From Pseudofrankia asymbiotica (GTDB taxonomy: Bacteria; Actinomycetota; Actinomycetes; Frankiales; Frankiaceae), in contig NZ_MOMC01000076.1 of the NCBI RefSeq assembly GCF_001983105.1, positions 5,307-11,274 on the forward strand: DNA of 5,968 nucleotides. Reading direction: 5' to 3'. Of this stretch, positions 1 through 5,750 are shown piece by piece. The position numbers were made by a program, and so were the translations under genes. Each line of letters opens with the position of its first letter. The stretch's first letter is position 1. The notes under the pieces were generated by a model, which saw only the letters and a list, made by a program, of their open reading frames with translations, was not told where the DNA came from and ran no database searches.

Positions 1-987
1 GTGCTCCTCGACGGCGTCGATCCACGGTGACTCGTCGTGCGGCTGGCCGGGAAACACCATGCTGATCGGCACCAGCCGGATGGGCCCGCTCGTGCTGGAA
101 CCACCGCCTCGCGCCAGGTCGGCCACGACCCCGGCGACCGTGCTCGAGTCCACGCCGCCGGACATCGAGACGCCAACGCCGCCGTCCGCCGCGTCCGAGC
201 AGCGTGCGGCGTCGGCCACCGCGGCCCAGAGCGCCCGCCGCGCCGGCTCGGCCGCCACCTCCACCGGCACGGGCGCAAGCGGCGGGACGATGGAGTACAG
301 CGAGGTGAACGGGCGGCGGACGGGCCGCTCTCCGGCCCGCGCCCGGATCTCGACGAAGTGGCCGGCGACCACGCGCTCGACCCCGCGCAGAAGCGTCTCG
401 TGCTCGGCGGACTGGCCGAGCACGAGCATCGTCTCGACGAGCAGCGGCTCGTTGGCCTCGAGTGGGATGCCCGCGGCGCGCAGCTGGGCGAGGTCGGTGG
501 CGACCAGCACCCGATCGGCGTCGTGATACCACACGAGCTTGCGCAGGCTGCGCGGCGGCCGAGCCAGCACCAGCCGCGCCGTTGCCTCGTCGAACACGAG
601 CGCCGCCCAGTCGCCCAGCAGCCGGTCGAAGCAGGCGACGCCGAGCCGTCCCCAGCTCGCGGCCAACCGGCCGGACACCCGCCATTCCTCCTTCCCGCCG
701 GCCTCCACGCCCGCGGCCTCACCGGGCTGCTCCCTGGCCTCGCGAGCCGGGAGCCCGGCGCCGGGCGGTGACCAGCCGTCGACGACGGCGAGCACCCCGC
801 CCGCGGGATGAGCGAGATCGGCGGCCGGCCCGAGCGCCGGGCCGGCCGCCGCCGCGACGGCCAGCGGCCCGACGGCCCGGGTACGAACGGTGCCCGTCGT
901 CGGGGTGGCCGAGGCGGCGAGCATCCGTTCGGCGAGCGAGGTCGTGGCTGGCTGGCCGTCGAGGCGAAGCTCAGCGCAGAACGTCAT
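1..987 (-). CDS. Lasso peptide cyclase (asparagine synthetase-like, protein C), 3' end outside window
   Basis: This is an ATP-dependent macrolactam synthetase of the asparagine synthetase B family. In lasso systems it adenylates an Asp or Glu side chain of the precursor and joins it to the N-terminal amine freed by B2. Translation from ATG at 987 gives 329 uninterrupted residues running off the left edge. Residues about 1-210 form the Ntn-hydrolase-like domain, with the motif ARPPRSLRKLVWY near 150. The synthetase domain follows, with the pyrophosphate loop SGGVDSS at residues 276-282 (positions 142-162). The N-terminus reads MTFCAELRLDG: there is no Cys at position 2, so glutaminase activity is not expected, as usual for lasso cyclases. 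The start is fixed by GGAGG at 997-1001, nine bases from the ATG. The gene overlaps the end of B2 by 17 bp, implying coupled translation. The family call is firm; the lasso role rests on the neighbours. Confidence 0.93.
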   Translation of the reverse strand, partial: MTFCAELRLDGQPATTSLAERMLAASATPTTGTVRTRAVGPLAVAAAAGPALGPAADLAHPAGGVLAVVDGWSPPGAGLPAREAREQPGEAAGVEAGGKEEWRVSGRLAASWGRLGVACFDRLLGDWAALVFDEATARLVLARPPRSLRKLVWYHDADRVLVATDLAQLRAAGIPLEANEPLLVETMLVLGQSAEHETLLRGVERVVAGHFVEIRARAGERPVRRPFTSLYSIVPPLAPVPVEVAAEPARRALWAAVADAARCSDAADGGVGVSMSGGVDSSTVAGVVADLARGGGSSTSGPIRLVPISMVFPGQPHDESPWIDAVEEH

Positions 988-1501
988 GGTTCGCTGCCTC
1001 CTCGGGCTGGGTCTGGTGCCGGATCTGCGGGGCCACCGGGTGGTGGCTCATCGGAAAGGTGGCGATCGGCTGGAACAACGCGGTCGGGTCGGCGACCTCG
1101 CCGTGGACGGCGCCGTCGAGCTCGACCCAGGCATGCGCCGCGAAGCGGCTACCGGCCTTTCGCCGTACCCCGACGACGAGAGTCGCGCGCCGTCCCACCG
1201 AGGCCGCCAGCCAGCAGCGCAGCAGTGACCGGGGCAGGCAGCCCTCCGAGCCGCGCCAGGCGGCGCCAGCCTCGGCGGCTAGCTCGTCGAGCCGGTCGGC
1301 GGTGAGCGCGTGACGCCCAACCGGGAACCACCAGGCCGTGGGCGAACCGGCGGCCCGCCCCGCGGCGGCGACCAGTACCGGCAGCGGCCGGCGCCGCACC
1401 GCGATCTCGATAGCTCCGGCGGCGAGCCACAGCTGGGCTCTGACCGCGTCGTCCATGGCGATTGCCGTGCGCCGGCGTACCGGCCGGCCCGCCGTGGTCA
1501 T
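971..1501 (-). CDS. Lasso peptide leader peptidase B2 (transglutaminase-like, Transglut_core3)
   Basis: This 176-residue protein matches the size and pattern of lasso B2 proteins, cysteine proteases that remove the precursor leader before ring closure. Cys88 lies in EGCLPRSLL and His123 in AAHAWVE, which are the two most recognisable catalytic motifs. The third residue is less certain: Asp129 and Asp138 are candidates. The N-terminal half (residues 1-80) is helical and variable, as expected. The ATG at 1501 is chosen because it forms an ATGA overlap with the B1 stop (1498-1501), so translation is probably coupled; no Shine-Dalgarno stands in front of it. A longer frame reaching 1672 lies inside B1 and is not used. 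The C-terminal segment DPTALFQPIATFPM reappears in degraded form upstream of the exporter gene (see 4023-4124). Confidence 0.92.
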   Translation of the reverse strand: MTTAGRPVRRRTAIAMDDAVRAQLWLAAGAIEIAVRRRPLPVLVAAAGRAAGSPTAWWFPVGRHALTADRLDELAAEAGAAWRGSEGCLPRSLLRCWLAASVGRRATLVVGVRRKAGSRFAAHAWVELDGAVHGEVADPTALFQPIATFPMSHHPVAPQIRHQTQPEEAANHDVLR

Positions 1502-1902
1502 GCCGGCTGAGGGGCCAGAACCACGAGGCCGCGACGCAGCAGCTCGTCGAGCAGCTCGTGCAGGTCCCGCTCCGCCTCGGATGCCTCGACCAGCCACCTG
1601 TCGGTGACGGCGGCGGCTGCCCGCCGCACGGCCGCGCCGCGGGGGACAGCCGCCGTGCCGAGCTGGCGCCACAGATACGCTCCGGTCTCGTTCAAGGCGA
1701 AATAGGACCCATCGGCCGGATGCAGAAGGACGATCTCGTCGTCGAGGTCGGCGTTGTGGACTCCTGGGCCGATCCGGACCTCGTCCAGGTCGTCGGGCCG
1801 CGGTGGCGGCGCCTCGGCTCGTCCGTCGGCCGGGGCGGGGCGGGCGGGCCCGTCGGTGGCTGGCTCTCGGTGTGGCGGGGCCTGGCGGTAGCTGTCCAGC
1901 AT
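1498..1902 (-). CDS. Lasso peptide B1 protein (PqqD-like RiPP recognition element)
   Basis: This is a small PqqD-fold protein that in lasso systems binds the precursor leader and delivers it to the B2 peptidase. Residues about 41-131 carry the typical PqqD pattern: VRIGPGVHNADLDDEIVLL, then GSYFALNETGAYLWRQL, then a C-terminal helix ending LDELLRRGLVVLA. Residues 1-40 are a Pro/Ala-rich extension with no recognised domain. I choose ATG 1902, giving 134 residues, because GGAGG at 1908-1912 sits five bases upstream. A longer version from TTG 2001 (167 residues, overlapping the exporter stop as TTGA) or ATG 1917 is possible, but neither has a good ribosome binding site. The gene overlaps B2 by 4 bp and lies directly after the exporter gene in one operon. 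Confidence 0.9.
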   Translation of the reverse strand: MLDSYRQAPPHREPATDGPARPAPADGRAEAPPPRPDDLDEVRIGPGVHNADLDDEIVLLHPADGSYFALNETGAYLWRQLGTAAVPRGAAVRRAAAAVTDRWLVEASEAERDLHELLDELLRRGLVVLAPQPA

Positions 1903-1907
1903 CGGTA

Positions 1908-1912
1908 CCTCC
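1908..1912 (-). promoter_or_regulatory. Ribosome binding site that sets the B1 start
   Basis: The minus strand reads GGAGG, then TACCG, then ATG at 1902. This is the only strong Shine-Dalgarno near any candidate start of B1, and it is the reason for preferring the 134-residue protein over the TTG-started 167-residue version. Confidence 0.75.
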
Positions 1913-1997
1913 GTCATGGGGGCCGAGACCACCGCCGGCCCACGACCTGGCCGCAGGGCGCGTGTAGGTCGTCCGTCGTCCCTGCTGATGGTGACAA

Positions 1998-3839
1998 TCA
2001 AAGCACTCTCTGTGCTTCTTTCGGCGTGTAGACGCTCGCCTGCAGCAACGCGTCGCGGAAGTACCCCACCGTCCCCGCGAGGTCCGCCGGGCTCGCGAGC
2101 GCCACGAGCCGGCCGTGCTCCAGGACCGCGATCCGGTCGCAGTCGAGCACCGTGGACATCCGGTGCGCGATGATCACGACCGTGGTGGCCGGGTCGGCCC
2201 TCGCCACGGCGGTCAGCAGCGCCTGCTCGGCGGCTGCGTCCAGGGCGCTGCTCGGCTCGTCGAGCACCAGCAGGTCGACGGGCCGGACCAGTGCCCGCGC
2301 CAGCGCCACCCGCTGTCGCTGCCCACCGGACAGCGCGGCGCCATGCCGGCCGGTGGCGTGGTGGATGCCGTCTGGCCAGGACGCCAGCTCGGGACCGAGC
2401 CCTGCCGCCCTCGCCGCGGCCAGGACGGCGGCATCGCTGATTCCGGCTCGTAGGAAGCGGACGTTGTCGGCGATCGTGCCACTGATCATCGTGGGGTCCT
2501 GGCCCACGGTGGCGACCCGGCCAAACCAGTCATCCGAGTCGATCTCCGCTCGGTCGACGCCGTCGATGAGGATCTTCCCCGCGCTCGGCTCCAACAGGCC
2601 GAGCAGGAGGCGGGCGAGCGTGCTCTTCCCTGCGCCGCTGCGCCCGACGACGCCGAGCCGCTCGCCTGGGCGCAGGGCGAGGTCGAGTCCGGCCAGCGCG
2701 GGCCGCCCTCGGCCGGGGAGGTCGTCGCGATGGCGGACCTCGACACCGGTCAGCGCAAGTCTGGCGGCGCCTCCCTGTGGGTACGCACGCCGTCCCGGCG
2801 CCCGGGAAGGCGTCCAGCTGGCCAGGCGCTCCTCCACCCGATCCACGTACGCGAGGCGCTCGCGGATCAGGTGCACGGTCGCACCCAGCGCCGACGCCTG
2901 TGCCAGGCAGCGCATCGCCAGCAGGATGACCAGGCCGAGGGTCGGCAGCGCCAGGTCACCGAGCCAGAGCACCACCAGCAGGACGACGGTCAGCGCGAGC
3001 ACGGCGAGGTCACGGGTCAGCCGGGGCGTCACGGTCGCCTGGAACATCGTCTCGCGGTGCAGCCGGCCGGCGAGCTCGGCCCGTTCGGCGAGCGCCGCGG
3101 CCTGCGCGTCGCGGACACCGAACACCCGCAGGTCGGCCACGACCAGGGTGGTCTCGGTCAATGCCAGGCCGAGCCGGCTGCCGGCCTCGGTCGCCCGTCG
3201 GCTGGCCGTCCTGGTGTGCCGGCCGCCGAACCGGGCGCAGCCGCCGACCACCCCCACGACGACGAGGAGCGCCCCGGTGGCCAGCGGGCTGACGAGCAGG
3301 GCCGCGGCGGCGAACGTGGCCAGCCGCAGCGACCCGGCGACCGCGTCCGCGGCGTGCTGGGCGCCCACCGCCACCTGCCCCGCGTCGCTGGTCGCGAGTT
3401 CCTGCAGCCGGCCGGTCGGCTCCGCGCGCTGTGCCGGCCAGTCCGCGTCGAGGTAGGCGCGCGTGAGCCGGCCGCGGATCGCGGTGAGCGCGGCCGCGCC
3501 GACGCCGGTGGTCACCCGGGCCGCCAACACCGTGACGGCGGCGGAACCGGCGGCGACGAGCAGCGCCGCGGCGGCGAGGGGTCCGCGCCCGCCGGCCAGC
3601 CAGCCGGGCAGCGCCCAGCCCGATCGCGCCTGGCCGGCGGCCAGCGCGATCAGGAAGGTCATCGCGAGGAACTCCAGCACCCCAGAGAGCACTCCGAGCA
3701 GCGCCATGGCGGCCACCCGGCGGCCCGGCCTGCTTACTCCGGTCGTGGCGCGTTCCCACCAGCGACGAACGCGGGCGCCGGTCGGTCGAAGGCGAGGGCG
3801 GGCGGGTGTTGTCATGCCGGGAAGATAACTATCAATCAT
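1998..3839 (-). CDS. Lasso peptide ABC exporter (fused membrane and ATPase domains)
   Basis: A 613-residue half-transporter, working as a dimer in the inner membrane, probably exporting the finished lasso peptide and giving self-immunity. Residues about 42-315 form the membrane domain, with hydrophobic stretches near 42-70, 86-108, 172-200 and 276-313. The ATPase domain shows Walker A GRSGAGKST (399-407), the Q-loop at Gln447, signature LSGGQRQR (503-510), Walker B LLVLDEP with Glu528, and the H-loop His559; all are intact, so it should hydrolyse ATP. The start is uncertain. ATG 3839 overlaps the stop of the preceding 64-codon frame by 8 bp and lies 9 bases from a -10-like TAACGT. ATG 3815 would remove eight residues. 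Neither has a Shine-Dalgarno. The gene ends within the 5' extension of B1, in the same operon. The export role is inferred from context; the substrate is unknown. Confidence 0.92.
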   Translation of the reverse strand: MIDSYLPGMTTPARPRLRPTGARVRRWWERATTGVSRPGRRVAAMALLGVLSGVLEFLAMTFLIALAAGQARSGWALPGWLAGGRGPLAAAALLVAAGSAAVTVLAARVTTGVGAAALTAIRGRLTRAYLDADWPAQRAEPTGRLQELATSDAGQVAVGAQHAADAVAGSLRLATFAAAALLVSPLATGALLVVVGVVGGCARFGGRHTRTASRRATEAGSRLGLALTETTLVVADLRVFGVRDAQAAALAERAELAGRLHRETMFQATVTPRLTRDLAVLALTVVLLVVLWLGDLALPTLGLVILLAMRCLAQASALGATVHLIRERLAYVDRVEERLASWTPSRAPGRRAYPQGGAARLALTGVEVRHRDDLPGRGRPALAGLDLALRPGERLGVVGRSGAGKSTLARLLLGLLEPSAGKILIDGVDRAEIDSDDWFGRVATVGQDPTMISGTIADNVRFLRAGISDAAVLAAARAAGLGPELASWPDGIHHATGRHGAALSGGQRQRVALARALVRPVDLLVLDEPSSALDAAAEQALLTAVARADPATTVVIIAHRMSTVLDCDRIAVLEHGRLVALASPADLAGTVGYFRDALLQASVYTPKEAQRVL

Positions 3840-4026
3840 CGATCGGATACGTTAAGTAATCGATGGTGTCGCCACCCGCTCGGGGCGCGCCGCCATCCGG
3901 CAGGTCGGGCCAGGCGGGACGACACGTTGGGGCGGCGATCGGGGTTGGCGAGGCGTCCGGCGTCGTGCCCGCCGGGTCGGTCGGGGCGGGCCGGCCGTCG
4001 AGATGGAGTTCTCCGCGGAAGCTCAT
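3832..4026 (-). pseudogene. Short frame resembling the lasso cyclase N-terminus (probable duplication relic)
   Basis: A 64-codon frame begins MSFRGELHLDGRPA, which matches the cyclase start MTFCAELRLDGQPA at 9 of 14 positions, and about 15 of the first 29. Its ribosome binding site GGAGG (4036-4040) stands at the same nine-base distance, followed by the same CAG as in front of the cyclase. Similarity fades after about residue 38. The last dozen codons (DTIDYLTYPIDD) are AT-rich and coincide with the repeated promoter-like module at 3836-3866. The simplest reading is a truncated, decaying second copy of the cyclase 5' end. Because the stop overlaps ATG 3839 of the exporter, its translation could still deliver ribosomes to that gene. 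A lasso precursor is a weaker alternative: Gly44/Gly45 to Asp52 could form a ring of nine or eight, but no Thr precedes the core at position -2. Confidence 0.65.
3836..3866 (-). repeat. 31-bp promoter-like module, copy B (at the exporter start)
   Basis: This is the second copy of the module at 4121-4151, 285 bp away. The palindrome is degenerate, TCGGATAC-N5-GTAATCGA, with 6 of 8 arm positions paired and TAC-N5-GTA kept. The minus strand has -10-like TAACGT (3854-3849), nine bases, then ATG 3839 of the exporter, the same spacing as copy A. It suggests a separate, possibly leaderless promoter and a second regulator site for the exporter operon. Confidence 0.55.
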
Positions 4027-4124
4027 GGCGTGCTGCCTCCGATGGGTCGCAGTGGGTAGCTGGCGATCGGAGGGGACGCGGCAGGGTCGGTATCGCCAAG
4101 GGATAGAGGATGGCCAGTGGTCAT
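4023..4124 (-). pseudogene. 33-codon frame resembling the C-terminus of B2 (probable duplication relic)
   Basis: The frame from ATG 4124 to TGA 4023 contains TDPAASPPIASYPL, which lines up with ADPTALFQPIATFPM near the end of B2 (one residue gap). DNA similarity is clearest around CCGATCGCCA. As in the intact operon, its end overlaps the start of the cyclase-like frame, here by 4 bp (ATGA). The upstream catalytic part of B2 is not recognisable, and an in-frame TGA lies just before the ATG. It is therefore read as the tail of a lost B2 copy. The ATG lies nine bases after a -10-like TATCGT, so it could be translated from a leaderless mRNA. Whether the peptide is made is unknown. Confidence 0.55.
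4036..4040 (-). promoter_or_regulatory. Ribosome binding site of the 64-codon frame
   Basis: GGAGG followed by CAGCACGCC and ATG on the minus strand. It nearly copies the site before the true cyclase gene (GGAGG, CAGCGAACC, ATG at 997-985), which supports common origin. It is the only strong Shine-Dalgarno upstream of the exporter gene. Confidence 0.65.
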
Positions 4125-4151
4125 CGATCAGTTACGATAGGTAACTGACGG
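4121..4151 (-). repeat. 31-bp promoter-like module, copy A (contains the palindrome)
   Basis: This segment matches 3836-3866 at 24 of 31 positions without gaps and in the same orientation. On the minus strand it holds -10-like TATCGT, nine bases, then ATG 4124. It is the better preserved palindrome of the two copies. Confidence 0.65.
4128..4148. promoter_or_regulatory. Perfect operator-like palindrome in the divergent control region
   Basis: The sequence is TCAGTTAC, five bases GATAG, then GTAACTGA: an 8+8 bp perfect inverted repeat. It lies between the leftward lasso operon and the rightward nucleotidyltransferase gene. The centre holds -10-like hexamers on both strands, TACGAT (4133-4138, plus) and TATCGT (4139-4134, minus). 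A dimeric regulator bound here could block both promoters. No convincing -35 boxes are seen and no regulator gene lies in the window. Confidence 0.6.
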
Positions 4152-4361
4152 TGCTCTCCGTGGGGCGGCCCGCTCGGTGGCATCCGATGGGCGATAGCTG
4201 GCCCGTCGGACGCTCCGCGGGTGGCACAGCGGGAGGCTGGCACCGCGACAGGCGATGCGCGGAACCGGATCGTCGGCCGTGCCGGCGGTCGAGGCTGCCG
4301 GGCCGCGGGCCGTGGCAGACCGCGTCGAGAAGCGTCCAGAAGCGCGCAAGCGCGCAAGCGC

Positions 4362-4367
4362 GAGGAG
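4362..4367 (+). promoter_or_regulatory. Ribosome binding site that sets the nucleotidyltransferase start
   Basis: GAGGAG is followed by five bases and ATG 4373. The frame is open back to GTG 4151, but the 74 extra codons have mixed third positions, unlike the body of the gene, and match nothing I recognise. The 4152-4372 stretch is therefore treated as a leader region. It contains a short CGCGCAAG tandem repeat at about 4343-4360 and nothing else I can support. Confidence 0.65.
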
Positions 4368-4372
4368 CGGGG

Positions 4373-5485
4373 ATGTCCGTGCCCATACGACGGTCGGCGC
4401 CGGCGGGCGCGATCCCACCGGATGGTGGCTCGAACGACGTGCGCCCGACGTGTCCGTCGGTCCTCGCCGGGCCGTCGGGCCCCCCCAGCCCGGACGCGAC
4501 GGACCGCGTCGCGCGAGCCGCCCGAGCCCTGGCCCAGGACGCGGCGGACGCCCTGCTGATCGAACGGCTGCACCGGGCCGGCATCCGGCCCATGTTGCTC
4601 AAGGGGTCGGTGACTGCGCGCCGGCTGTATCCCGGTGAGCACCGTCCCCGGGCGGACTGCGACCTTCTGGTCCACCCCGCCCAGTTCGCCCAGGCGCGGG
4701 CGGTCCTCGTCGCCGCGGGGCTGCGTCCCTATGATCCGTGCCCGTACGCCCAGATGTTCGGGCACCCGACCGGGCAGGCAGTCGACCTGCACTGGACGCT
4801 CCCGGTGGCGACCGTACGCGCCGAGCGGCTGTGGGCGGTGCTGTCCCGGCACACCGCCGAGTTCCGGCTGGGCGGGACCGTCGTCGCCACGCTCGACCTG
4901 CCCGCGCACGCCTGCCACCTGGCGATTCACGCGATGTCCACGCCCGCCCGGTCGCAGGCAGCGCGCCGCGACCTGGATCGGGCGGCCGCGCTGGTCCCGC
5001 TCGTGACCTGGCGGGAGGCGATGAGGGTCGCCGACGAGCTCGGCGCGCGGCCGGCGGTCGTCGCCGCGTTGCGGACTGGCTCGCCGGGTTGCCGGCGGCT
5101 CGCGGACGCGTTGGGACTGCCGGTGCGGGTGCCGTTCGCGCAGCGGTTGTGGCTGGCGGACACCAGCCTGCTGCTCACCGCGCGGCAGGTGCTGCGTGCC
5201 GCGCCGGCGGAGCACCGCAGGGTGATGCTCCGCCGCTGGTTGCTTCCGACGATGGCTGAGATCGCGCTCTGGGGCGAGCGGCCGGAGGTCCGGGCTTCGA
5301 CACCGACGGTGCTGCCCCCGCTCGGGCGGATGCTGTGGTACCGCGTCCGTCAGGTCGTGGTGTTCGCGGTCGCGATCCACCGCGCGGCCCGCGCGCCGGC
5401 CGGTTCCCGCCGTCCCGACGAACCGGCGCTGTCCGCCCCGAGGCCGCCCGACACGTACCCGCCCGCCGACCTGACCGTCGCCTGA
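4373..5485 (+). CDS. Nucleotidyltransferase-like protein (PF14907 type) divergent from the lasso operon
   Basis: This 370-residue protein resembles the uncharacterised nucleotidyltransferase family found near RiPP, and especially lasso, gene clusters. Residues 75-79 read LLKGS, 93-100 read RADCDLLV with Asp95 and Asp97 as the probable metal-binding pair, and 138-141 read VDLHW, a likely third acidic residue. Residues 1-40 are Pro/Ser-rich and probably disordered; residues 180-340 are mostly helical. Related proteins in Bacillales lasso clusters work with a kinase on the peptide C-terminus, but no kinase is visible here, so the substrate is unknown. No signal peptide is seen, so it should be cytoplasmic. 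It is transcribed away from the lasso operon, shares its palindromic control region and ends in a strong hairpin. The family assignment is fairly sure; a role in peptide tailoring is inferred. Confidence 0.82.
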   Translation: MSVPIRRSAPAGAIPPDGGSNDVRPTCPSVLAGPSGPPSPDATDRVARAARALAQDAADALLIERLHRAGIRPMLLKGSVTARRLYPGEHRPRADCDLLVHPAQFAQARAVLVAAGLRPYDPCPYAQMFGHPTGQAVDLHWTLPVATVRAERLWAVLSRHTAEFRLGGTVVATLDLPAHACHLAIHAMSTPARSQAARRDLDRAAALVPLVTWREAMRVADELGARPAVVAALRTGSPGCRRLADALGLPVRVPFAQRLWLADTSLLLTARQVLRAAPAEHRRVMLRRWLLPTMAEIALWGERPEVRASTPTVLPPLGRMLWYRVRQVVVFAVAIHRAARAPAGSRRPDEPALSAPRPPDTYPPADLTVA

Positions 5486-5520
5486 CGTGGGCTCGCCGCC
5501 AGTGCGGCGAGCCCACGTCA
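5483..5520 (+). terminator. Strong hairpin after the nucleotidyltransferase gene
   Basis: A perfect 17-bp GC-rich inverted repeat (arms 5483-5499 and 5504-5520, loop CAGT) starts with the stop codon TGA itself. No T-run follows, which is common for actinobacterial terminators. The right arm is part of the first copy of a tandem repeat. Confidence 0.8.
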
Positions 5521-5563
5521 CGCTCCCACGTCACGCTCCCACGTCACGCTCCCACGTCACGCT
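5512..5563. repeat. Four exact tandem copies of the 13-mer CCCACGTCACGCT
   Basis: Copies lie at 5512-5524, 5525-5537, 5538-5550 and 5551-5563 without any mismatch. The first nine bases of each (CCCACGTCA) are complementary to 5483-5491, the outer left arm of the terminator hairpin, so the left arm has several possible partners. The array is non-coding. Confidence 0.95.
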
Positions 5564-5678
5564 CGCGTCGAGTTTCGGAGTATTGCGGCGTCTTTATCGC
5601 CAGGTCTCCACGGATCGGCGGGATTCTCTTCGCTCTCTCCGCGACGCGGCGCGGGTGCGGCGAGGTGAGGAGGCGAGG

Positions 5679-5710
5679 AATTTCGACGCCAGTTTAGTTC
5701 CGTCGAAATT
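5679..5710. promoter_or_regulatory. 10-bp perfect inverted repeat
   Basis: Arms AATTTCGACG (5679-5688) and CGTCGAAATT (5701-5710) are separated by 12 bases. It could be a regulator site or an RNA stem in the leader of the downstream gene. AT-rich arm ends stand out against the GC-rich background. Confidence 0.55.
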
Positions 5711-5735
5711 GCGGCGGATATGCGTCGATAAAAGT

Positions 5736-5750
5736 CCATCATGTTGATGG
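5736..5750. other. Small hairpin CCATCA-TGT-TGATGG
   Basis: This is a perfect 6-bp stem with a three-base loop in the intergenic region. It is too short to be a terminator alone; its role is unknown. Confidence 0.35.

Noticed and set aside
2730..4106. 458-codon rightward frame opposite the exporter
   Set aside because: Gln/Arg/Gly-rich antisense shadow; the opposite strand holds all ABC transporter motifs.
4023..4124. The 33-codon frame as a lasso precursor, because MTTGHPLSLGD places Gly and Asp eight apart after a Thr
   Set aside because: Only three residues would remain as leader and an in-frame stop lies just upstream; the match to the B2 C-terminus explains the sequence better.
4151..4372. 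74-codon N-terminal extension of the nucleotidyltransferase from GTG 4151
   Set aside because: Third-position composition is unlike the gene body, the residues are Arg/Gly-rich without a pattern, and GAGGAG before ATG 4373 gives a better start.
4121..5521. Long 466-codon leftward frame opposite the nucleotidyltransferase
   Set aside because: It is rich in Arg, Gly and Pro with no motif and mirrors the real gene; typical antisense frame in GC-rich DNA.
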